Assembly (NCBI GenBank): GCA_002403905.1
Contig: DHIR01000061.1
Span: forward strand, 1 to 6,456
Reading direction: 5' to 3'
DNA: 6,456 nucleotides
Origin: Mucilaginibacter sp. UBA4741
GTDB lineage: Bacteria > Bacteroidota > Bacteroidia > Sphingobacteriales > Sphingobacteriaceae
Part shown: positions 1 through 5,966 of the stretch, piece after piece
How the letters are laid out: each line of letters begins with the position of its first letter
Position numbering within the stretch: the first letter of the stretch is position 1
Notes under the pieces: model-generated
Seen by the model: the letters and a program-made list of their open reading frames with translations, nothing else
Database searches by the model: none
Told to the model about the DNA's origin: nothing
Program-made: the position numbers and the translations under genes

Positions 1-92
1 GCTGCCCTACGTATTATTTCTTCCTCTTCCATGTTCACCTTTAAAGGGTAAACCCGGTCAGCAATATTTATTTTTATTGAGATTTCTCCCAT
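1..92 (-). CDS. zapA: Cell division protein ZapA, N-terminal fragment (cut by window edge)
   Basis: Only the first 30 codons, plus two bases, lie in the window. The reading starts MGEISIKINIADRVYPLKVN and continues into an acidic then basic helix start (EEEEIIRRAA). This is the typical ZapA opening: a short beta hairpin (I-x-I-x-I-A-D-R-x-Y-P-L) followed by the helix that enters the dimer domain. ZapA binds and bundles FtsZ filaments at the division site in the cytoplasm. The start at 92 lies 22 bases after the stop of the coiled-coil gene (115-405), so the two are probably co-transcribed. The assignment rests on the N-terminal pattern and on the gene order known in Bacteroidota; the diagnostic C-terminal coiled coil is outside the window. 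Confidence 0.8.
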   Translation of the reverse strand, partial: MGEISIKINIADRVYPLKVNMEEEEIIRRA

Positions 93-114
93 TTGAGCTT
101 GTTCACTTTATGTA

Positions 115-405
115 CTACTTTTTCAGCAATACAATGCACTTATCTATTTCTTGCACAAATTCGTTAATTTTTTGTTTAATATCAACACTTTTTTCATTTG
201 TTTCTGAAAAAGATTTCGCCAGCTTCACTGCGCGCATCTTTTCGTCCAACTCTTTTGTCTTATTTCTGCTGGCATCTAAGGCAACAGTAAGCGTATCATT
301 CTCCAATTTTAGCAGATCATTCTCCTCTTGCAACGCAGCACAAAGTTCGATCAACCTTTCGGTTTTGTCGATAACTTTATTTAACTGTACTGCTGTTGTT
401 GACAT
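115..405 (-). CDS. Small coiled-coil protein next to zapA (ZapB-like position, function unproven)
   Basis: This encodes 96 residues with no signal peptide, no membrane segment and a single cysteine. Residues from about 8 to 65 show heptad spacing of Leu/Val/Ile with many Glu, Lys and Asn between them (for example LIELCAALQEENDLLKLEND), which predicts one long parallel coiled coil. A short Ser/Thr-rich break (about 66-71) is followed by a second amphipathic helix ending in DKCIVLLKK. The gene lies between pheT and zapA on the same strand, 22 bases before zapA. In E. coli, the ZapA partner ZapB is also a short (81-residue) cytoplasmic coiled coil, so a role as ZapA partner or Z-ring accessory is an inference from size, fold and position. 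Sequence homology to ZapB cannot be claimed, because coiled coils resemble each other by composition. No clear promoter is seen in the 91-base gap upstream, so read-through from pheT is likely. Confidence 0.75.
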   Translation of the reverse strand: MSTTAVQLNKVIDKTERLIELCAALQEENDLLKLENDTLTVALDASRNKTKELDEKMRAVKLAKSFSETNEKSVDIKQKINEFVQEIDKCIVLLKK

Positions 406-415
406 ATATTCTTAA

Positions 416-496
416 TTATTGATTTATTGAATTAATGACTTATTGAATTTTTGTCCCTGATTAAATCAGTAATTCAATAATTCACTCCTTCAATAA
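416..496. repeat. Inverted pair of tandem 8-bp units (TTATTGAA) between pheT and the coiled-coil gene
   Basis: Reading the plus strand, four consecutive 8-base units run from 416 to 447: TTATTGAT, TTATTGAA, TTAATGAC, TTATTGAA. The opposite orientation follows from 473 to 496: TTCAATAA, TTCACTCC, TTCAATAA. Arms 424-447 and 473-496 match at 20 of 24 positions and share the centre at base 460; the innermost 10 bp (440-449 with 471-480) are perfect. A small inner hairpin, CTGAT-TAA-ATCAG, lies at 457-469. The array begins one base after the pheT stop codon. It may fold as a transcript hairpin, but no T-run typical of a terminator follows it. Confidence 0.8.
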
Positions 497-2896
497 TTAC
501 TTCCTTATCTCCGCTCCCGCTTCCTTCTCTAAGTTATAAATTAATTTTTGCATGATGGCATCAATCGCTTTGTCGGTTAAAGTTTTTTCTGCGTCTTGTA
601 AAATAAAGCTCAGCGCGTATGATTTTTTTCCTGCCGGCAATTTGTCGCCTTCGTACACATCAAACACATTGATGTCTTTTAACAGTTTGCGTTCGGTGCG
701 CTGGGCAATTTGTTTTAACTGACCAAACGATACACCTTTATCTATCAGCATAGACAAATCACGTTTTACTGCCGGGAACTTAGAAATGTCCTGGTAAACT
801 ATCTTGTTCTTTTTAACGATCTGCATCAACTGATCAAAACTAAAATCAGCATAAAAAACTTCTTTGTCTACATCAGCCTTTTTCAAGGCCTCTTTTGCTA
901 CGGCACCAAATTTAACCAGCATTTTATTATTACGATTGTAATTAAGCCCGTAGGCCATTTTTTTGCAAGTGCAATCTTCAACCACCACATCATTAATGTT
1001 TAGTTTTTGCAGGATACCATCAACAATAGCTTTTAAATTAAAAAACGTTGCCGCAGTTGCTTTTTGATTCCATTGCACCGATGCTGTTGCACCACTCATA
1101 AAAATAGCGAAGCGCTGGCTCTCATTATACTTGTCATCTTTAATGTTGTAAACCTTACCAAACTCGTAAAACTTAATATCAGCATTCTGGCGGTTTTGAT
1201 TGTAAGCGATAGCTTCTAAACCCGAGTACAACATGGTCTGGCGCATTACGTCCAGATCAGAGCTTAGCGGGTTCAATATTTTTACTGCCGATTCCAGGTC
1301 GCTTGAGTAAGCAGATTTGGTTAACGAGTTAGACATGATCTCATTAAAACCATTAGCGGTCAACAGATCGCTCAACAGGTTCTGTACCGTGTCTTTCTCG
1401 GGCCTTGGCGACGCGCTCAGCGATGCACGAACCTGCGTTGGTATGTAGATGTTATTATAGCCGTAAATGCGCAGGATCTCTTCTATTACGTCCACATCGC
1501 GCGTTACATCAACACGGTAAGGTGGCACTTTTAATATTAAGCCTTCGGCAGATTCGCTAACGATTTGGATATCCAAAGCAGTAATGATCGCTTTTATCTC
1601 TTCGTGCGGAATAACCTGGCCAATTAAACGGTGCACATTGCTATAACTCAGGTCCACATCAAACGGCGCAAACGGCTTTGGGTATAAGTCGATGATATTT
1701 GATGATATAGTACCACCTGCAACTTCTTTAATTAACAATGCCGCACGCTTTAACGCGAAGATCACCATATCCGGATCTGTACCACGCTCAAACCTAAACG
1801 AAGCATCAGTTTTTAAGTTATGCCTTTTTGCCGTTTTACGTACTGATACCGCGTTAAAGTAAGCGCTCTCCAGGAAAATGCTTGTAGTAGTTGCTTTAAC
1901 GCCCGACTCGGCACCGCCAAATACACCGGCTATGCACATCGGCGCTTCGGCATTGCAGATCATCAAATCATCGTCAGATAGCTTGCGCTCAACATCGTCC
2001 AGCGTTTTAAACAGGGTACCTTCTGCAACATTCTTTACAATTACTTTATTGCCTTTAATAGCATCTGCATCAAAAGCGTGCAATGGTTGGCCCAGATCAT
2101 GCAAAACATAATTGGTAGCATCAACCACGTTATTGATAGAACGCACGCCGATAACCGCCAAACGCTCTTTTAACCATTGCGGTGATTCTTTAATCTCGAT
2201 ACCGGAAATAGTAACACCGGCATAGCGCGGACTAGCCGCCTCATTCTCCACTACAACCTCAATAACCCGATCTGTATTGTCCACCTTAAATGCCGAAACA
2301 TCCGGTTTAGTAATACCGATTTTCAGAAAAGCGCCAATATCTCTTGCAGTACCTAAATGCGATACCGCGTCTGCACGATTGGGGGTTAAGCCAATCTCGT
2401 ACATATAATCATCGTTCAGCTTAAAATAGTTTTTAGCCAGGCTACCAACAACGGCATCATTGGCCAAAACCATAATACCGGCATGGTCTGTACCCAGGCC
2501 TATCTCGTCCTCGGCGCAGATCATACCAAGTGATACTTCACCACGGATCTTTGATTCTTTGATCAGGAACGGCTCGCCGGTAACCGGGTGTACGGTTGTA
2601 CCTACAGTTGCTACTACCACTTTTTGCCCTGCGGCGACATTAGCAGCACCGCAAACAATTTGCAGGTCAGTGCCGGTGCCAACATCAACTTTGGTAACTT
2701 TTAGCCTGTCGGCATTGGGGTGTTGGGCGGTTTCTTTAACGTAGCCAATTACCAGGCCCTCTAAACCGCCGGGTATTGCCTGTACTTTCTCCACGCTTTC
2801 AACCTCTAAACCGGTACCGGTTAATATGGTCGAAATTTGTTCGGGAGTTTTATCAGTATTAATAAATTCTTTGAGCCAATTATAGGATATCTTCAT
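497..2896 (-). CDS. pheT: Phenylalanine--tRNA ligase beta subunit
   Basis: This is the beta chain of the cytoplasmic (alpha-beta)2 enzyme that charges tRNA-Phe with phenylalanine using ATP. The 799 residues match the usual bacterial length of about 800. Visible in order are an N-terminal SYNWLKEFI segment; an EMAP/OB-type tRNA-binding domain (about 40-150) with HPNADRL (59-65), IVCGAANV (80-87) and SKIRGEVSLGMICAEDEIGL (115-134); EIGLTPNRADAVSHLG (167-182); the B3/4 editing region with RSINNVVDATNYVLHDLGQP (252-271); FRFERGTDP (368-376); the B5 domain (about 400-475) with PPYRVDVTRDVDVIEEILRIYGY split across 458-480; a catalytic-like core; and a C-terminal FDX-ACB anticodon-binding domain (about 703-797, starting near SKFPAVKRDLS). 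The partner pheS is not in the window. The start at 2896 fits the family N-terminus and lies about 20 bases after a TATCTTTG promoter element. Confidence 0.98.
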   Translation of the reverse strand: MKISYNWLKEFINTDKTPEQISTILTGTGLEVESVEKVQAIPGGLEGLVIGYVKETAQHPNADRLKVTKVDVGTGTDLQIVCGAANVAAGQKVVVATVGTTVHPVTGEPFLIKESKIRGEVSLGMICAEDEIGLGTDHAGIMVLANDAVVGSLAKNYFKLNDDYMYEIGLTPNRADAVSHLGTARDIGAFLKIGITKPDVSAFKVDNTDRVIEVVVENEAASPRYAGVTISGIEIKESPQWLKERLAVIGVRSINNVVDATNYVLHDLGQPLHAFDADAIKGNKVIVKNVAEGTLFKTLDDVERKLSDDDLMICNAEAPMCIAGVFGGAESGVKATTTSIFLESAYFNAVSVRKTAKRHNLKTDASFRFERGTDPDMVIFALKRAALLIKEVAGGTISSNIIDLYPKPFAPFDVDLSYSNVHRLIGQVIPHEEIKAIITALDIQIVSESAEGLILKVPPYRVDVTRDVDVIEEILRIYGYNNIYIPTQVRASLSASPRPEKDTVQNLLSDLLTANGFNEIMSNSLTKSAYSSDLESAVKILNPLSSDLDVMRQTMLYSGLEAIAYNQNRQNADIKFYEFGKVYNIKDDKYNESQRFAIFMSGATASVQWNQKATAATFFNLKAIVDGILQKLNINDVVVEDCTCKKMAYGLNYNRNNKMLVKFGAVAKEALKKADVDKEVFYADFSFDQLMQIVKKNKIVYQDISKFPAVKRDLSMLIDKGVSFGQLKQIAQRTERKLLKDINVFDVYEGDKLPAGKKSYALSFILQDAEKTLTDKAIDAIMQKLIYNLEKEAGAEIRK

Positions 2897-2916
2897 TACA
2901 ACGAAACGATAATCGG

Positions 2917-2944
2917 CAAAGATAGGATTTGGAGCGGAAAGCAG
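2917..2944 (-). promoter_or_regulatory. Probable pheT promoter (Bacteroidota type)
   Basis: On the minus strand TATCTTTG (bases 2924-2917) fits the Bacteroidota -7 element TAnnTTTG exactly. The -33 element would be CTG (2944-2942), one mismatch from TTG, with a 17-base spacer. Transcription would start near 2911, giving a leader of roughly 15 bases before the pheT start codon, a short leader being common in this phylum. The -7 match is strong and the -33 match is weak. Confidence 0.5.
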
Positions 2945-2957
2945 AAAGCCTATTTAA

Positions 2958-3025
2958 GCTTAAAGCGAAAAGACCAAAGCTAAAAGCTTTTAATCACTCT
3001 TAGCTTTGGTCTTTCTGCTTTAAGC
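2958..3025. repeat. Long hairpin made of tandem 7-bp AAAGnnn units, after the acidic-protein gene
   Basis: Arms 2958-2983 and 3000-3025 are 26 bp each and pair at 24 positions; the loop is 16 bases. The left arm is built of 7-base units AAAGCGA, AAAGACC, AAAGCTA and AAAGCTT (2962-2989). The right arm holds the reverse units TAGCTTT, GGTCTTT and CTGCTTT (3001-3021), followed by looser copies to 3035, ending about five bases from the stop codon of the acidic-protein gene. It sits between that stop and the pheT promoter, so it could end the upstream transcript. It lacks the usual T-run after the stem, so a terminator role is only possible, not shown. Confidence 0.8.
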
Positions 3026-3040
3026 CTTTAGCTTTAAAAC

Positions 3041-3265
3041 TTATTCGTCATCATCCGTCTTATCATCCCCATCTAAATTCAGGGTGTACGATGGCTCGGC
3101 GGCATCATAGGCCTGGTCTAAGGCGTCAGTATCTGCGGTTTCGTCACCAGCTTCATATTCAGCTTTTTCATCAAACCCATTCGAGTGGATGTCTTGTTGG
3201 CTGGTTTGTTCAACATCTTCGCTTTCCGAATCGTCAAGCGGTATTTGGTTGCCTGGAGTTATCAT
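3041..3265 (-). CDS. Very acidic small protein of unknown function
   Basis: This encodes 74 residues: 16 Asp and 9 Glu against only two Lys and no Arg, so the net charge is about -23. It has no Cys or Trp, no signal peptide and no membrane segment. It opens MITPGNQIPLDD, alternates acidic and small polar residues in the middle (ETADTDALDQAYDAAEPSY), and ends in an Asp-rich tail DGDDKTDDDE. Such composition predicts a disordered protein. I recognise no family. It is a stand-alone gene between radC and pheT on the same strand, followed by a strong hairpin. The ATG at 3265 is the only sensible start. The open frame could in principle be spurious, but it ends exactly where the intergenic repeat array begins, as genes do elsewhere in this window, which supports it as real. 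Confidence 0.65.
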   Translation of the reverse strand: MITPGNQIPLDDSESEDVEQTSQQDIHSNGFDEKAEYEAGDETADTDALDQAYDAAEPSYTLNLDGDDKTDDDE

Positions 3266-3320
3266 GATCGTTTGTTTTAATATAGAACGCCGTTAAGCCC
3301 GTTGTTGTTTGCAATATAAT

Positions 3321-3348
3321 TCCGAAATCGAACATCCGAAATCCGAAA
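3321..3348. repeat. One-sided array of four 7-bp units (TCCGAAA) after radC
   Basis: The consecutive 7-base units are TCCGAAA (3321-3327), TCGAACA (3328-3334), TCCGAAA (3335-3341) and TCCGAAA (3342-3348). The next seven bases (TCAAATC) belong to the stop region of full-length radC and look like a further decayed unit. The array starts exactly at the ancestral radC stop codon (3349-3351). Unlike the other gaps, no inverted copy (TTTCGGA on the plus strand) was found nearby. Confidence 0.75.
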
Positions 3349-4070
3349 TCAAATCACTCCATCATCCGCAAAACTATAAAACCCATCATTGGTTACAATA
3401 ATATGATCGAGCACGTTAATATCCAACATGCGGCCGGCATTGGCTATTTTTTTAGTGAGATCTGTATCTAATTGGCTCGGCTTTAAATTACCTGACGGAT
3501 GGTTATGCGCCTTATGTAAAACTTTCCATAATGCGCCATCACTATGGATACCGCGTTGTGTTGTAATGCGATGTTAAAAATTATCTTCGGGTCGGCTACG
3601 GTGCCGGTTAGTCCGCCTTTACTTATTAACTCTTTGGCTATAACTTTGCCGCTTTGGTGAAGCAGCAATAGCCAAAACTCTTCGTGGCTAAGGTCCATAA
3701 AGGTTTTACGCAGTACGTTATAAGCGTCTTTACTTCCTTTTACAATTTCGGGGGTTTTAGTTTCGGTTTCGTTACGGCGGCGACCAACTTCAAGCGCGGC
3801 TATGATGGATATAGCCTTGGCTTCGCCGATGCCTTTAAACTTTGATAGCTCGGCTATAGATGCCTTGCCCAAGTTATTCAGATCATTACCATAGTGATGC
3901 AGGATTCGTTTGCTTAGTTCGACTGCGCTTTCACTACGGCTGCCCGAGCCTATCAGTATAGCAATCAACTCCGCATCCGTTAAAGCGCGTCGGCCCTGGG
4001 TGCTTAGCTTCTCGCGCGGGCGGTCCTCATCGGCCCATGATTTTATGCTGATCTTGTTATCGTAGTTCAC
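3349..4070 (-). pseudogene. radC: RadC family JAB/MPN protein, frameshifted by a 26-bp insertion in the active-site motif
   Basis: The intact frame from GTG at 4070 gives residues typical of RadC (the family once called a DNA repair protein, function unsettled): IKSWADEDRPREKL near the N-terminus, ALTDAELIAILIGSG (29-43), a helix-hairpin-helix FKGIGEAKA (78-86), and the start of the JAB/JAMM metal-binding domain with HEEFWLLLL (129-137) and ALQHNAVSIVMAH (168-180). At His180 the family continues NHPSG, but here 26 extra bases shift the frame and the reading ends after 195 residues at 3483. The rest is intact in another frame from 3504: NHPSGNLKPS, then LDHIIV and FYSFADDGVI, stopping at 3349. 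Removing the insert restores 231 residues, a normal RadC length. The truncated product lacks the second motif His and the Asp expected to bind the metal, so it is probably inactive. GTG was chosen because no ATG follows within 120 codons and no in-frame ATG precedes it. Confidence 0.85.
3505..3537 (-). other. 26-bp near-palindromic insertion with 7-bp flanking direct repeats inside radC
   Basis: In radC sense, GGCGCAT occurs at 3537-3531 and again at 3511-3505, with 19 bases between. Taking one copy plus the 19 bases out (26 bases) rejoins ATG-GCG-CAT to AAC-CAT-CCG-TCA-GGT, the canonical M-A-H-N-H-P-S-G. The 20 bases from the last T of the first copy run TTATG to CATAA and pair with their own reverse complement at 16 of 20 positions. 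This resembles a footprint of a small element with a 7-bp target duplication, or a duplication templated by a hairpin. No transposase is present in the window. Confidence 0.7.
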
Positions 4071-4210
4071 TAGGATTTTTAGGATTAAAAGATTATAGGA
4101 TAATTAGCGATTTAAATATAGCCATCTAAATCAATTAATGAAAACAAGCGGCGCTTTAAAATCATACCTCCATTCAATCCTAAAATCCTCCCATCCTAAA
4201 AATCTTAGTC
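4068..4210. repeat. Inverted pair of tandem 8-bp units (TAGGATnn) between rpsT and radC
   Basis: The left arm 4068-4101 and the right arm 4177-4210 match in inverted orientation at 27 of 34 positions. On the left, after a 9-base TAGGATTTT, come the units TAGGATTA (4080), AAAGATTA (4088) and TAGGATAA (4096). On the right are the reverse units ATCCTAAA (4177), ATCCTCCC (4185) and ATCCTAAAA (4193), then a decayed ATCTTA. The 75 bases between the arms hold no gene; a weak -7-like TATATTTA (4120-4113, minus strand) may belong to radC. The GTG start of radC is at the very end of the left arm, and the right arm stops one base before the rpsT terminator T-run. Confidence 0.8.
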
Positions 4211-4211
4211 T

Positions 4212-4247
4212 AAAAAAAAGGCGATAAGTTTACACTCATCGCCTTTT
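4212..4247 (-). terminator. Rho-independent terminator of rpsT
   Basis: In the minus-strand transcript, arms 4247-4234 and 4229-4216 form a 14-bp stem (AAAAGGCGATGAGT with ACTTATCGCCTTTT, one G-U pair) closed by a four-base loop. The stem runs straight into U residues, encoded by the eight plus-strand A residues at 4212-4219. It lies 27 bases after the rpsT stop codon. The stem also has an A-run on the other side, but the T side there is only four bases, so the main direction is rpsT. Confidence 0.92.
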
Positions 4248-4274
4248 CATTATAAAAATATCTTAGTTAGCTAA

Positions 4275-4529
4275 TTAGCTTAACGCGTTTACAAATTTAG
4301 TTAGCTTCGATTTATTGTTTGAAGCTTTGTTTTTGTGGATAACGTTTTTCTTAGCTAAACGATCAAGCATAGAGATCACTTTTGATAATAAAGGAGTTGC
4401 ATCAACCTTTGTAGTTGTGCCTCTTAATCTCTTAATTGCGTTTCTGGTGGTTTTAGCCTGGTAACGGTTACGTAAGCGCTTCGCAGCGTTAGACCTGATC
4501 CTTTTTATTGATGATTTATGATTTGCCAT
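4275..4529 (-). CDS. rpsT: 30S ribosomal protein S20
   Basis: This encodes 84 residues, highly basic, opening [21 protein letters not shown], the family signature for S20, which binds 16S rRNA early in small-subunit assembly. The rest is a predicted three-helix bundle: a long Arg/Lys-rich helix 1, helix 2 around [26 protein letters not shown], and a short C-terminal helix [11 protein letters not shown]. The length is standard. It is a single-gene transcription unit: its own promoter lies about 35 bases upstream and a strong intrinsic terminator follows. No Shine-Dalgarno sequence precedes the ATG; the leader is A-rich, as usual in Bacteroidota. Such a short leader shows no obvious structure for autoregulation. 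Confidence 0.98.
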   Translation of the reverse strand: MANHKSSIKRIRSNAAKRLRNRYQAKTTRNAIKRLRGTTTKVDATPLLSKVISMLDRLAKKNVIHKNKASNNKSKLTKFVNALS

Positions 4530-4564
4530 TTTAGCTTGTTATTCTATTCGTTATTTAAGGACTG

Positions 4565-4595
4565 CAAATATAGAAGTTTTGATTATAATATCAAA
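4565..4595 (-). promoter_or_regulatory. rpsT promoter (TTTG-N19-TATATTTG)
   Basis: Minus-strand TTTG (4595-4592), a 19-base spacer and TATATTTG (4572-4565) match the Bacteroidota housekeeping sigma consensus (TTTG at -33, TAnnTTTG at -7) without mismatch. Transcription would begin near 4560, about 30 bases before the rpsT start codon. This is the best promoter in the window. Confidence 0.8.
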
Positions 4596-4648
4596 TGCCT
4601 TTTTGAAAATAATTTTTTGAGTGCTTTTTAACCGGTTGCAGGCATCAT

Positions 4649-5944
4649 CTATATCGTAAAAAACAAAGCCACTGCTGCCCCGCCCATCACCACAAAAGTA
4701 AACCATAATAAAGCTTTTGATAGCCAGCCGCTTTTAAATTCGCCCATTATTTTTTCGTCTGTAGATATTTTGATGATCAGGAATAATAAGGGCACTGCGG
4801 CTATACCGTTTAATACAGCAGTATAGATAAGCGCCTTTACCGGATCAATACCCACAAAATTAATGATCAAACCAATTAATGTAGCTATGGTAATTACGCC
4901 ATAAAAGCCATGCGCTTTTTTTAATTTTAAATTGAGGCTGGCATTCCAATCAAAGGCTTCGGCTACGGCATAAGCCGCCGAACCTGATAACACGGGCACG
5001 GCTAGTAAACCCAAACCAATAATACCTACCGAAAAAACAAATTTCGCCCAAAAGCCTGCATTTGGGAACGAATGCACCAACGGCTCTAACGCTTTTGCCG
5101 CATCGGCAGCTGTTTTAATATCCTTAACACCGCTTTTATATAGCACCGTTGCACCTACCAATAGGATACACCAGGTTGTAAACTCGGATATGATCATGCC
5201 CGCAGTATTGTCTTTGCGCATATTGTGAATATCGGCCCAGCATACACCGGTTTTATTACCATCGGCATGGCCATTCTCTTTTATTTCTTCCACCTCCTGC
5301 GATGCTTCCCAAAAAAACATATAAGGTGTTATTGTTGTACCAAAAACACCGGTAATAATAAATAAAAAGGCAAAACTAAATTCAATATGCGGCACTACGG
5401 TTGCCCTTAAAACCGTTGGCCAATCCTGGTGAATAATAAATACAGTAATAGGGTAAGACAACAGCGCAAGCGCAAGCCATTTCAATATTTTTGAATAAAC
5501 ACGGTAAGTGGTAAATATTTCTAAAAGCAATATGGTAACCGTAAAAAGCAGGGTTAAAACTATAAACGGCATCGGTATTAACAGATTTGCCGCTGCGGCC
5601 ATGGCGCCAATGTCTGCTCCAATATTAATGGTGTTGGCAACTACTACCAAACCAACCACCCCATACAACACAGGCTTACTGTAATGCGTTTTTACTACAG
5701 CGGCAATACCTTTACCCGTAACCAGGCCAATACGCGCGCAGGCTTCTTGTACGGCTGTCATAAACGGCAGCATATACAATGCTGTCCATAACTGCCCGTA
5801 GCCAAATTGCGCGCCTGTTTGCGAGTAGGTTGCTATTCCCGATGGGTCATCATCAGCCGCGCCGGTAGTAAGGCCGGGGCCCAATACGGTTAACCATTTC
5901 CAAATGTTTTTTTTGACAGGTTTACTATTATTTTTAACAGCCAT
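4649..5944 (-). CDS. NRAMP (SLC11)-family divalent metal ion transporter, divergent binding site
   Basis: This encodes 431 residues of an inner-membrane protein with about 11 hydrophobic segments and no signal peptide; a short Lys-rich N-terminus precedes the first segment. The NRAMP fold shows in LGPGLTTGAADDDPSGIATY (21-40) followed by TGAQFGYGQLW, which is TM1, and in GVFGTTITPYMFFWEASQEV (199-218), which is TM6. Classical NRAMP Mn/Fe transporters carry D-P-G-N in TM1 and M-P-H in TM6. Here the aligned residues are D33-P34-S35-G36 and T206-P207-Y208, so the ligand Asn is Gly, the Met is Thr and the His is Tyr, while the TM1 Asp remains. Proton-coupled uptake of Mn2+ or Fe2+ should therefore not be assumed; related divergent NRAMP proteins have been reported to move Mg2+. 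A soluble loop (about 219-247) includes a Cys and His. The gene stands alone, divergent from the gene at 6044. I leave the symbol mntH out because of the altered motif. Confidence 0.9.
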   Translation of the reverse strand: MAVKNNSKPVKKNIWKWLTVLGPGLTTGAADDDPSGIATYSQTGAQFGYGQLWTALYMLPFMTAVQEACARIGLVTGKGIAAVVKTHYSKPVLYGVVGLVVVANTINIGADIGAMAAAANLLIPMPFIVLTLLFTVTILLLEIFTTYRVYSKILKWLALALLSYPITVFIIHQDWPTVLRATVVPHIEFSFAFLFIITGVFGTTITPYMFFWEASQEVEEIKENGHADGNKTGVCWADIHNMRKDNTAGMIISEFTTWCILLVGATVLYKSGVKDIKTAADAAKALEPLVHSFPNAGFWAKFVFSVGIIGLGLLAVPVLSGSAAYAVAEAFDWNASLNLKLKKAHGFYGVITIATLIGLIINFVGIDPVKALIYTAVLNGIAAVPLLFLIIKISTDEKIMGEFKSGWLSKALLWFTFVVMGGAAVALFFTI

Positions 5945-5966
5945 ATTAATGTATAAAGATATTAAC

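Noticed and set aside
77..415. Plus-strand open frame of 112 codons
   Set aside because: It lies almost wholly opposite the coiled-coil gene and zapA, is Ser/Phe-rich as antisense frames are, and has no recognisable protein character.
416..496. CRISPR array
   Set aside because: The units are 7-8 bp, tandem without spacers and inverted, with no cas genes; this is not CRISPR structure.
1878..2744. Two plus-strand open frames (1878-2111 and 2460-2744)
   Set aside because: Both are antisense to well-conserved parts of pheT and show no family features.
2958..3025. Classical intrinsic terminator for the acidic-protein gene
   Set aside because: The stem is strong but AT-rich and is followed by mixed bases rather than a T-run, so it is listed as a repeat with only a possible termination role.
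3483..3540. Programmed ribosomal frameshift as the explanation for the radC break
   Set aside because: No slippery site is seen, and a simple one-base shift would still leave about nine foreign residues inside the active-site motif. The 26-bp insert between direct repeats explains the break better.
4600..4648. Terminator after the transporter gene
   Set aside because: AACCGGTT and nearby T- and A-runs are visible, but no stem longer than about four base pairs leads into a T-run on the minus strand.
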